Assembly (NCBI GenBank): GCA_965215855.1
Contig: CBDCER010000003.1
Span: forward strand, 2,852,001-2,916,000
Reading direction: 5' to 3'
From: J027 sp965215855
GTDB taxonomy: Bacteria; Chloroflexota; Anaerolineae; Aggregatilineales; J027
Length of the DNA stretch: 64,000 nt
The notes under the pieces are model-generated. The model saw only the letters and a program-made list of their open reading frames with translations, was not told where the DNA came from and ran no database searches. Shown piece by piece: positions 17,228 to 23,966 of the stretch. Position 1 is the stretch's first letter; each line of letters starts with the position of its first letter. Both the position numbers and the translations under genes were made by a program.

Positions 17228-18109
17228 CTATTTTTTCATCAACGTCTGGAGCAACTGCGGCCATGTCCAGTATGTCTCAGGCACATCAAAAGGAAGTGCC
17301 GCCAACTCTTGCGAACTGCGGTTGAGCGGTGGCATCGGGGTAACGGTTCCTACCATTACAACCAGCACCACGGCGATACCTTTGGCCGTAATCAAATCAA
17401 ACATTGAGTCAAAACCTGCTGCTGGACGATCCAGCAAGGTATCTCCCAATTGGCACGCCACAAACGCACTATAAAACTTGCCAATGTCTACCCCTTGTTG
17501 ATCCTGGCGAAATCGGTGGACATCTTGCCAGGGCTTGTGTGGATGCGATTCGTCCATATCTGCGATGAGTGCCCCTGTTTTTTCAACCGTGATGGCTTCG
17601 GGCGAGAAGAAGAAGACATAACTGTCTTCGGTGATTTTCCGCATCGAAACCGCATTGGCAATCATCTCGTCATAATCCTCTTCGCTCCGGAGACCAACTT
17701 GGGGACGTCCGTCACCATCCATGTCATGTATGACCGCCATTTTGCTCTGGCCCAGGAAACCTTTCGCCCAACGCAATCCCGGCAAATCATAGCGAATAAA
17801 ACAAGCCATATCAGCGCCAGTTTCACGTTCGTAGGTATCGTGCGGATTTCCTCGATCTGTAAACGCTATCGCAGATATACGGAGTGGTTCTTCGGCATCC
17901 ACAACCTGGCGATCCAGTCCCATTTCCATATAGGCCAGAAAGCGTTCTGTCAATGTGGATTCATGGCGAATGGCGTCAATCCGAAGATTACCCATCGTGC
18001 GGGCAGCGGCCTCGACAGTTACGTTATAGACGTATTGAGTCAGGTCATGTAGGGCATTGGATGTACGCGCCAGGGCACGCTCTTCAGGATTAGGTTGCTC
18101 GTCAGACAT
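17228..18109 (-). CDS. uncharacterised protein with PD-(D/E)XK-like motif
   Basis: A 293-residue protein with no secure family. A segment around residues 94-123 (E94, E96, GAD ending D100, then a beta-strand-like stretch and QSK 121-123) resembles the D...(E/Q)xK core of Mrr-type PD-(D/E)XK nucleases. It is followed by a helix and then DSYVFFFSP (162-170), a layout often seen in restriction-like folds. A hydrophobic stretch GIAVVLVVMVG lies near 244. Its ATG follows the repaired reading frame of the DnaJ-like gene by 6 bases, so the two are probably one operon. The nuclease reading is an inference from motif spacing only; there is no methylase or helicase beside it. Confidence 0.5.
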   Translation of the reverse strand: MSDEQPNPEERALARTSNALHDLTQYVYNVTVEAAARTMGNLRIDAIRHESTLTERFLAYMEMGLDRQVVDAEEPLRISAIAFTDRGNPHDTYERETGADMACFIRYDLPGLRWAKGFLGQSKMAVIHDMDGDGRPQVGLRSEEDYDEMIANAVSMRKITEDSYVFFFSPEAITVEKTGALIADMDESHPHKPWQDVHRFRQDQQGVDIGKFYSAFVACQLGDTLLDRPAAGFDSMFDLITAKGIAVVLVVMVGTVTPMPPLNRSSQELAALPFDVPETYWTWPQLLQTLMKK

Positions 18110-18645
18110 TCGATCTCACTTTGTTGTTTGGACAGGTTGTGGAAGCGGTTCCGAATATAGCACCTGGGATAACTCATCGCAACGGTCAGGTCGAGCGACA
18201 CGCATATTTTTGATTCACTCGGTAAAATTCGTGTGGAAGTTGGCTGAGGTAGCGTTGGGTTTTGTTCTGAGGTATCGGTGAAATGAACGATCAATACCAC
18301 CTGAATTGCAATCAAAATTAAGATGAAGGCAAACCCCACGAAAATCAGACGTAAAATCGTGATAGACTCTTTATCGGGCGCTGATGATATGACCGTGGGT
18401 TTTCGCGGATACGCAATCAGCCATTGCTGCTGGTATAACGTATCATAAGCAGCGCGGCGCTCTGGTTTGATGAGCGTGTGATACGCTTCGTTGATTTCTT
18501 TGAAGTGTTTAATCGCCTGTGGATCGTTCGGGCGCATGTCGGGATGATATTGGCGAGCCAATCCGCGATAGGCTTTTTTGATTTGTTCGGAATCGGCGTC
18601 TGGGGCAATCCCCAAAATCCGATAGTAGTCTTTAGGATCGGTCAT
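18040..18645 (-). CDS. DnaJ-domain membrane protein, apparent frameshift
   Basis: Residues 1-70 form a J domain with YYRILGIAPDA and the HPD tripeptide (QYHPDMRPNDPQ), the part that stimulates DnaK ATPase. One membrane helix follows at about 95-118. The open frame as it stands runs 201 residues and overlaps the next gene by 70 bases. If the five-A run (TTTTT at 18207-18211 on the plus strand) is read with one extra base or a -1 slip, the frame changes to one rich in Pro and Gln. That frame stops at 18116, leaving a 6-base gap to the next start. The C-terminal part given by the uninterrupted frame is therefore doubtful. It is a J-domain adaptor, not a full DnaJ, since no zinc-finger or client domain is present. 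The start codon lies 2 bases from that of the divergent methyltransferase. Confidence 0.75.
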   Translation of the reverse strand: MTDPKDYYRILGIAPDADSEQIKKAYRGLARQYHPDMRPNDPQAIKHFKEINEAYHTLIKPERRAAYDTLYQQQWLIAYPRKPTVISSAPDKESITILRLIFVGFAFILILIAIQVVLIVHFTDTSEQNPTLPQPTSTRILPSESKICVSLDLTVAMSYPRCYIRNRFHNLSKQQSEIECLTSNLILKSVPWRVHPMPYMT

Positions 18646-18647
18646 TT

Positions 18648-19340
18648 ATGCCTGATTATCACACGATTTATCAAAGCCGTGCAGCAGATTATGAGTTACT
18701 AGTCAGTCGCGAGGACTATCAAGGTAATCTGCCTCGTGCCCTGAAGGCTATCCGCCCACTGGATGATTGCCAGGTGGTCGAGTTGGGAGCCGGAACCGGA
18801 CGAGTCACCCGTTTATTGGCCCCGCGTGTCAAGTCTATCATAGCCTTCGATATTTCGGCGCATATGTTGTCGGTTGCGGCCACAACCCTAGCCGAAACTG
18901 GATATACCAACTGGCAATTGGGGGTTGCCGACAATCGAGTCTTGCCTCTTCAAGCGTGTGTCGCTGATATTGCACTTGTGGGCTGGAGCCTGGGGCATTT
19001 TGTCTCATGGTATGGTTCACATTGGCGGGACGAAATCGGCAAATCCCTGGCTGAAATGCGACGGATATTACACCCAGACGGTGTGTGTATCATTATTGAG
19101 ACACTGGGAACTGGTGCAACGACCCCAACACCGCCCACTCCTGGATTGGCTGATTACTATGCGTGGCTGGAAAACGACCGCAGCTTCAACCGCCAGGCCA
19201 TTCGCACCGACTATCTTTTTGAGTCATTGGCAGAGGCCGAACAGTTAACTCGGTTTTTCTTCGGCGAGGAAATGGCGGAACGAGTGGTACACGAACAACA
19301 TCTCATTTTGCCGGAATGCACAGGTATTTGGTGGTCATGA
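18648..19340 (+). CDS. class I SAM-dependent methyltransferase
   Basis: A 230-residue methyltransferase. The SAM-binding motif I VVELGAGTGRVTRLL lies at 43-57, followed by an acidic loop (FDISAHML, about 71) and a motif IV-like ADIALVGWSLGHF. The substrate is unknown; the fold is shared with many small-molecule and protein methylases. Its ATG is 2 bases from the divergent DnaJ-like gene, so its promoter must lie inside that coding sequence. The 3' end overlaps the convergent GNAT gene by 6 bases. Confidence 0.85.
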   Translation: MPDYHTIYQSRAADYELLVSREDYQGNLPRALKAIRPLDDCQVVELGAGTGRVTRLLAPRVKSIIAFDISAHMLSVAATTLAETGYTNWQLGVADNRVLPLQACVADIALVGWSLGHFVSWYGSHWRDEIGKSLAEMRRILHPDGVCIIIETLGTGATTPTPPTPGLADYYAWLENDRSFNRQAIRTDYLFESLAEAEQLTRFFFGEEMAERVVHEQHLILPECTGIWWS

Positions 19341-19793
19341 GTGTTCAATGCGTTTTTCCATGACCAATCCATCTTCACCATCACTGTAGAAACCCTGATG
19401 GCGCTCAATATGCTGGTAGCCAGTTTGTCGATAAAGGGCAATGGCTGGTGTATTACTGGCCCGCACGGATAGCCGAATGCGTTTTGCATTGATCTTCTGC
19501 TCAAACCATCCTAATAAGCAATGCCCTAATCCCTGGCGCTGATACACCATGCCGATACCAATCGTGATAATCCAGGCGGGTTGGAAGAAAGTCTCGCGGG
19601 AACCGGAAATAAAGCCGGCCAACTCGCCACCTGGCGCAAGTAATTTGTAGTTACGGACGCCCGGCGAGAACATCAAGAGAGCGATTTCAAATGTGGAATA
19701 CGCATCCTTCGGGAAAATTTCGCGTTCCAGGCGAACAATACGACGCGCGTCGAACAAATGCGCCCGCTGAATCTGATAATCACCACACGCCAT
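19335..19793 (-). CDS. GNAT acetyltransferase, RimI-like
   Basis: A 152-residue GNAT enzyme that transfers acetyl from acetyl-CoA. The acetyl-CoA loop QRQGLG is at 85-90 and the later NTPAIALYRQTGY (114-126) matches RimI-type N-alpha-acetyltransferases. The acceptor is not known. The stop overlaps the convergent methyltransferase stop region. The start is 2 bases from the end of the coiled-coil membrane gene upstream, so it is probably the last gene of the pspA unit. Confidence 0.85.
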   Translation of the reverse strand: MACGDYQIQRAHLFDARRIVRLEREIFPKDAYSTFEIALLMFSPGVRNYKLLAPGGELAGFISGSRETFFQPAWIITIGIGMVYQRQGLGHCLLGWFEQKINAKRIRLSVRASNTPAIALYRQTGYQHIERHQGFYSDGEDGLVMEKRIEHS

Positions 19794-19795
19794 GC

Positions 19796-20614
19796 TTAGG
19801 AGTAGGCGGTGTATTGGTTGCTGGACTGCACTTCGTCCAGAGCTTCAATCGTGTCTTTGAGTGAGAGAACCTCGTCGCGGATATCCTGTCGCAACCGGCT
19901 AGTGCGTCGTCCATCAACCTCTTTGGCATCCAATAATTGCACCTGAGCATAGATTGTGCCGAGCGCCGTGATGGTGTTTTCTAGTTGGATGTCGGCTCGT
20001 TTGATGTTGGTGTCTAGCGCCTTCAGATTGCTGAGTTGTGTTTCTTTGAGACGAATGGTCTCCTGCAATTCGGCCTTGACACGCTCATCGGTTTCGTTTT
20101 TTAGACGTTGTTGCAAGACCTTCAGATCATCGGGCACTCGCGCCCGATCCCGATTGATGAGCGTGTTATCTTCATATAGATCAATGCGCCGGGCAACCTT
20201 ATAGATCTGCTCAACCCAATCCCGAATTTCGCTGACTGTCGAATCAATCTGTACCCGCATTGCACCGCCCTGTTGCAAACCGAGCTTTTGGATATTGTCC
20301 ACATATTCCAGAGCTTGTTGCAAGCGTTGGCGTGCCCGCAGGTTACGGATGTCAGCAGGATTGAATTGATGAATAAACAAGCGGTCTACGGCTTCAGTAA
20401 TGGCATTCGGATCACTGAGCGTTGCCATCACATACACCAGCATCCCCACCATACCGAATACCAGCCATAATGCCGTTGGCAGTCCCAGAAAGCTGATGTT
20501 CAGACCAAACCCAAGCAGCGCCACAATCATGATACTGGCACTTTGTGGACTCATCAGTGCCGAACGAAGCAACATACTCCGAGCTTGTTTAGCAGGTGTC
20601 TGCCGACCGGACAT
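19796..20614 (-). CDS. membrane-anchored coiled-coil protein, PspA neighbour
   Basis: A 272-residue protein. Two hydrophobic segments lie in the first 70 residues (IMIVALLGFGLNI and TALWLVFGMVGMLVYVMA). The rest is almost entirely charged alpha-helix with heptad character (for example around residues 150-250). The ATG at 20612-20614 is chosen because AAGGAG (20620-20625) lies 5 bases upstream; a GTG two codons earlier overlaps that site. No known family is recognised. It lies directly after the pspA gene in the same direction, suggesting a membrane receptor or scaffold for PspA. Confidence 0.75.
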   Translation of the reverse strand: MSGRQTPAKQARSMLLRSALMSPQSASIMIVALLGFGLNISFLGLPTALWLVFGMVGMLVYVMATLSDPNAITEAVDRLFIHQFNPADIRNLRARQRLQQALEYVDNIQKLGLQQGGAMRVQIDSTVSEIRDWVEQIYKVARRIDLYEDNTLINRDRARVPDDLKVLQQRLKNETDERVKAELQETIRLKETQLSNLKALDTNIKRADIQLENTITALGTIYAQVQLLDAKEVDGRRTSRLRQDIRDEVLSLKDTIEALDEVQSSNQYTAYS

Positions 20615-20681
20615 CGCCACTCCTTAATGTTTTAGGCTGTTTTGTTGATTTGAAGGCATCTTGAACGAAAAACTGCGGCAA

Positions 20682-21362
20682 TCACTCCTCAAGCCCCAGG
20701 CGTTTACGACGTTCATCCAGTTGCAACTCAATTTCGCTTTGCCCGATGGCTTCCTCGACCTGGTTTTGCAAGCGGCTGGAAGCGATTTCAGCTTCGGCTT
20801 CGGCACGATCCAATTCAGCCAGAATACCTTCGCTCAATCGGGTGATGTCATCGTCGCCAAGACCTGCCAGATCATCTAGGCTACGGATGGTGCGCGTGGT
20901 TAACTGACGAGCCGCAGTCAATTCCAACAACGCCCGCAATTGCTCACGTTGCTGCTGGGCAGACATTAAGCGGGCTTCCAGTCTACGACGTGCATCCATC
21001 AGGCGCTTATATTCTTCCTCTTGCGCCATCCACTGCTGACGATATTCCTCGGCGATCTTTTGCTTGTTGTTCAGATCAGTCTGCGCCGCCAGCGCCAGCT
21101 CGTTTTTATTCTTAACCAGAAGCGTATCAATATCACGGTCCAATTTCTCGACCTGAGCTGCAAACTCGTCATATTTACGCTTGAGTGTTTTCACTGTGCC
21201 GCCAATGGTTGCCGCTGTATCTTCCATATCATCCAGATTGCGTTCAGCCTCGCGGATATATTCGTCAACCACCTTCAGTGAATTGTTGCGGAGGGCTTTA
21301 TCAAGTAAGGCGTGCATATTAGCTGAAATCAACGTATTAAATTTCTTCAAAATAGAAGCCAT
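20682..21362 (-). CDS. pspA: PspA/IM30 (Vipp1) family protein
   Basis: A 226-residue ESCRT-III-like protein that assembles on damaged or stressed membranes. The start MASILKKFNTLISANMHALL is an amphipathic helix 0 typical of PspA/IM30. Long helices 1-5 follow, with the family pattern DPxxxI altered to NSLKVVDEYIREAERNL. The C-terminus is charged (EIELQLDERRKRLGLEE). An AAGGAG ribosome site and an extended -10 promoter lie upstream. It heads an operon with a membrane coiled-coil protein and a GNAT enzyme. The usual partners PspB, PspC and PspF are absent from the window. Confidence 0.88.
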   Translation of the reverse strand: MASILKKFNTLISANMHALLDKALRNNSLKVVDEYIREAERNLDDMEDTAATIGGTVKTLKRKYDEFAAQVEKLDRDIDTLLVKNKNELALAAQTDLNNKQKIAEEYRQQWMAQEEEYKRLMDARRRLEARLMSAQQQREQLRALLELTAARQLTTRTIRSLDDLAGLGDDDITRLSEGILAELDRAEAEAEIASSRLQNQVEEAIGQSEIELQLDERRKRLGLEE

Positions 21363-21431
21363 TGGCAGCTACTCTCCTTGAGGCTATTGCTCGTTTATCT
21401 CTACGTGCCGTTGCTGGTAAAAGTTGCGCTT

Positions 21432-21440
21432 ATTGTAGCA
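21432..21440 (-). promoter_or_regulatory. extended -10 promoter of the pspA operon
   Basis: On the minus strand TGCTACAAT, a -10 hexamer one base off consensus with the TGn extension, 70 bases before the pspA start. No convincing -35 is seen. Confidence 0.5.
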
Positions 21441-21491
21441 TATCATATTCCCATACCGACAGGATAATCCCATTCTGTAGGGGGTAACACG

Positions 21492-21523
21492 AAAAACAGC
21501 CCACTGGGATTGACAGTGAGCTG
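21492..21523 (-). terminator. intrinsic terminator after the BMP-type lipoprotein gene
   Basis: On the minus strand a 10-bp stem (21514-21523 with 21497-21506, one U-G pair) and 7-base loop are followed by TTTTTCG. It ends the sensor kinase/receiver/lipoprotein unit. Confidence 0.85.
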
Positions 21524-21546
21524 CAATGATTAATTTTGCTCAGAAC

Positions 21547-22584
21547 CTATTCTTCGAGGGTAATCTCGATATCGCCGCTAATGATGCCCTGAATAGTTTC
21601 TTCCGCCAGTGTTTCCAATTCATCTGTCAATTCAAATGAATCACTGAACTCTATAACCAATCCTTCATTCTCTAGTGACAGTGAATAGCTAGTGCCGCCC
21701 AGTGTGCCTGCTTTGATGAGATCAATCATCGGGAATAGGATCCGTTCCCAATGGTAAACTTGGAATGCAACACCGGCCTCTCCCGCTACTTCAGCCTGAT
21801 TGCTTTGTGTACCCAACCACAGAATATTCCCATTTTCTTTGGCGATGTCGATTGGCCCGACGACCATCTGTGCTGTGCCTGTCATGACATCGACGGCATT
21901 TTCGACATACGTCTCGGCAATTTGGCTAGCACGCGGAACATCGCTAAATGAACCGATATAGCTGACTGTTACCTCAGCGTCTGGGTTAGTGGCATTAACA
22001 CCTGCCACGAAGCCATCCACATAACGTTTGGCATCGCCTACCTCAATAGGGCCAATAACACCAATGGTATCGGATTGCGTCAGACTGGCCGCGAGCACGC
22101 CGTTGACATATCCGCCCTGTTCCGAAGCAGCTTCATAAGCGAAAACATTCGCTAGATCAAAGGTATTGAGATCTGTCCCCCAGGCAAACGAGATTTGCGG
22201 AAATTCTGTTGCCAGCGCCTCGACAATAGCTCCAAATTGCGATCCATGCGCGATAATCAGATCATAAGCGCCCGATTCAGCCCATGCTCGCATAGCAATT
22301 TCAGCGTCGTCTACAACGAAAGTTTCCGCTTGAAAGTCGAATTGGAAATTCTCTGCGCCCAGCTCTTCCTGTACCACGAGGAGAGCTTGGTGCATACTCT
22401 GGCTAAACGCGAGATCATCAATGGCACTCGGCGCTACTACGGCTACACGGAAAACAGTGGTTGTCGATTGTTCTTCTTCCGAGTCTGACTTATCCTCCTC
22501 ATCGTCGCCACAAGCCGCCAGTACCACCAATAACCCGACGACCAACAGAACCAAGAACCAGAAGTTGCGTTTGGACGTCTTCAT
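21547..22584 (-). CDS. BMP-family substrate-binding lipoprotein
   Basis: A 345-residue lipoprotein. The hydrophobic signal ends LAAC with Cys 25, followed by an acidic tether. The body matches the BMP/Med/PnrA periplasmic-binding superfamily: VAVVAPSAIDDLAFSQSMHQAL, YDLIIAHGSQFG, FAYEAASEQGGYVNGVLAA and YVDGFVAGVNATNPDA. BMP proteins usually bind nucleosides for an ABC importer. No permease or ATPase gene lies nearby; instead it is the last gene of a group with a sensor kinase and three receivers. That makes a sensory role, presenting ligand to the kinase, a reasonable inference. An AAGGAGG ribosome site precedes the ATG and a strong terminator follows. Confidence 0.88.
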   Translation of the reverse strand: MKTSKRNFWFLVLLVVGLLVVLAACGDDEEDKSDSEEEQSTTTVFRVAVVAPSAIDDLAFSQSMHQALLVVQEELGAENFQFDFQAETFVVDDAEIAMRAWAESGAYDLIIAHGSQFGAIVEALATEFPQISFAWGTDLNTFDLANVFAYEAASEQGGYVNGVLAASLTQSDTIGVIGPIEVGDAKRYVDGFVAGVNATNPDAEVTVSYIGSFSDVPRASQIAETYVENAVDVMTGTAQMVVGPIDIAKENGNILWLGTQSNQAEVAGEAGVAFQVYHWERILFPMIDLIKAGTLGGTSYSLSLENEGLVIEFSDSFELTDELETLAEETIQGIISGDIEITLEE

Positions 22585-22616
22585 GATTTAACGCCTCCTT
22601 ATTTTGGTTAAATAAT

Positions 22617-23069
22617 TTAATCAGGACATTCGTGATGGGTCGTATATGTGCGATTATGTAACACTTGCATCTCGCGTTCCGGGAGTTCGGCTTTTGCTTC
22701 CAATTTTTGAATTAAATCCAAAAGCGGGCGAATACTGAAAGGTTTAACGACGTAGGCATTGACGCCCACACGACAGGCACGTTGCAACAAATCTGGGTTA
22801 TCAAGCGCAGATAAGATCAAAATAATCATTTTGGGAAACCCCTGGCGAAATTGCTCGGCCAGGTCCAGCCCATTTGCATCTGGTAGTTCAATATCAATTA
22901 ACGCCATTTCCATGGGCGTTTCCTGACTCAGCCGGGTGGCCTCATCCCCTGTTCCGGCTTGATGAATATCATACGCGCCTTTCATGAGTGTGAAATAGAG
23001 CAATTCACGATTGTTTAAATCATCATCGACAATGAGTATCTGTTTGGTCACTGCGTCTTCTCGCCCCAT
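22617..23069 (-). CDS. stand-alone response regulator receiver protein
   Basis: A 150-residue single REC domain. Acidic pocket DDD at 15-17, phosphoacceptor Asp 59 in LIDIELPD, and the conserved Lys in VVKPF. There is no output domain; about 25 residues remain after the last helix. Such proteins relay phosphate or act by protein contacts. It lies third in line behind the sensor kinase. The start is uncertain because a GTG at codon 7 has an equally weak ribosome site. Confidence 0.85.
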   Translation of the reverse strand: MGREDAVTKQILIVDDDLNNRELLYFTLMKGAYDIHQAGTGDEATRLSQETPMEMALIDIELPDANGLDLAEQFRQGFPKMIILILSALDNPDLLQRACRVGVNAYVVKPFSIRPLLDLIQKLEAKAELPEREMQVLHNRTYTTHHECPD

Positions 23070-23094
23070 AAGCTATCTGCCTTTATTTTAGTGC

Positions 23095-23490
23095 TTACCG
23101 AACCTCCCAGACAGGTTCACCATTGATGATTCGTTCAAATTGATCAGCAAATATGCTGCTGCGGAGTGGTTTACCCAGGAAACTGTGGAAACCAGCATTT
23201 CGAGCTGCCGCCATTTCAGCCGCATGAGAGGTATACGCTACCACCGGCACATCCTGGAATTCAGGATAAGATTGAATGAGCAACAAAACTTCGTAGCCTG
23301 TTGTGCCGGGGATTTCCAAGTCAAGAAAGATAACATCTGGCACAGGTATAGCTTCCAGTGTGTCAGCTATTTGGCGACTATCATAGACCACATGATATTG
23401 CACACCAAGATAGTCAAACAAACTGAGCAATACATCCGTATCGGTGGCGTTATCTTCAATAATTAATGCGTTGATATTTTGGTAGGTCAT
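23095..23490 (-). CDS. stand-alone response regulator receiver protein
   Basis: A 131-residue REC domain with acidic pocket E12-D13, phosphoacceptor Asp 57 in VIFLDLEIPG, Thr/Ser switch in VVAYTSHAAE and Lys in LGKPLRS. No output domain. It ends with the same pattern (GEPVWEVR) as the next receiver (GESIWFVT), so the two probably arose by duplication. Confidence 0.87.
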   Translation of the reverse strand: MTYQNINALIIEDNATDTDVLLSLFDYLGVQYHVVYDSRQIADTLEAIPVPDVIFLDLEIPGTTGYEVLLLIQSYPEFQDVPVVAYTSHAAEMAAARNAGFHSFLGKPLRSSIFADQFERIINGEPVWEVR

Positions 23491-23540
23491 GGCTATCCTG
23501 GCGCGACGATTACGCGCCCTCCTTTCGACAAGCTATGCCA

Positions 23541-23966
23541 TTAGGTAACGAACCAGATTGATTCCCCTTTCAGGATCCGTTGTAGCAAGTCAGGAAAATG
23601 CTTCTTGCGAACAGGTTTGGCAATCAGGCCATCAAAACCTGCCTCGCGGAGTCTTTGTACATCAAAGGCCATTACACTCGCAGTCATAGCGATGATAGTA
23701 GCGGTTTTATAGGCTTCCTCCCCCCGTAGCATGGTCAGCATCTCGAAACCATTATGTGGTCTAATATGCACGTCTAAAAATATCACATCAGGTACAGTCG
23801 GCAAGGCACGCACACGTTCCAGGAAATTTTCACTGTCTTCAAATATGATGACATTGGTATAGCCCATCATATCTTTCAACATCAGGGTAATGACATGTCG
23901 ACTCATCATATCATCTTCTACATAGAGAAACGTTGGTTGTTGATTTGGCGTGTCCATGTCGCTCAA
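23541..23966 (-). CDS. stand-alone response regulator receiver protein
   Basis: A REC-only protein of up to 141 residues. Acidic pocket E17-D18, phosphoacceptor Asp 65 in VIFLDVHIRP, TAS switch in IIAMTASVMA, and Lys in IAKPVRKK. The open frame starts with TTG at 23966, overlapping the kinase stop by 4 bases; ATG at 23957 is an alternative. The overlap suggests translational coupling to the kinase, making this its most likely direct partner. Confidence 0.87.
   Translation of the reverse strand: MSDMDTPNQQPTFLYVEDDMMSRHVITLMLKDMMGYTNVIIFEDSENFLERVRALPTVPDVIFLDVHIRPHNGFEMLTMLRGEEAYKTATIIAMTASVMAFDVQRLREAGFDGLIAKPVRKKHFPDLLQRILKGESIWFVT

Noticed and set aside
17450..18052. 200-codon plus-strand frame opposite the possible nuclease gene
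   Set aside because: The minus-strand frame has a better start context and operon spacing; the plus-strand frame lacks a ribosome site and recognisable motifs.
17228..18645. A complete restriction-modification or defence island
   Set aside because: There is no methylase specificity subunit, helicase or toxin gene nearby. The nuclease motif is weak and the methyltransferase at 18648 lacks DNA-methylase motifs such as DPPY.
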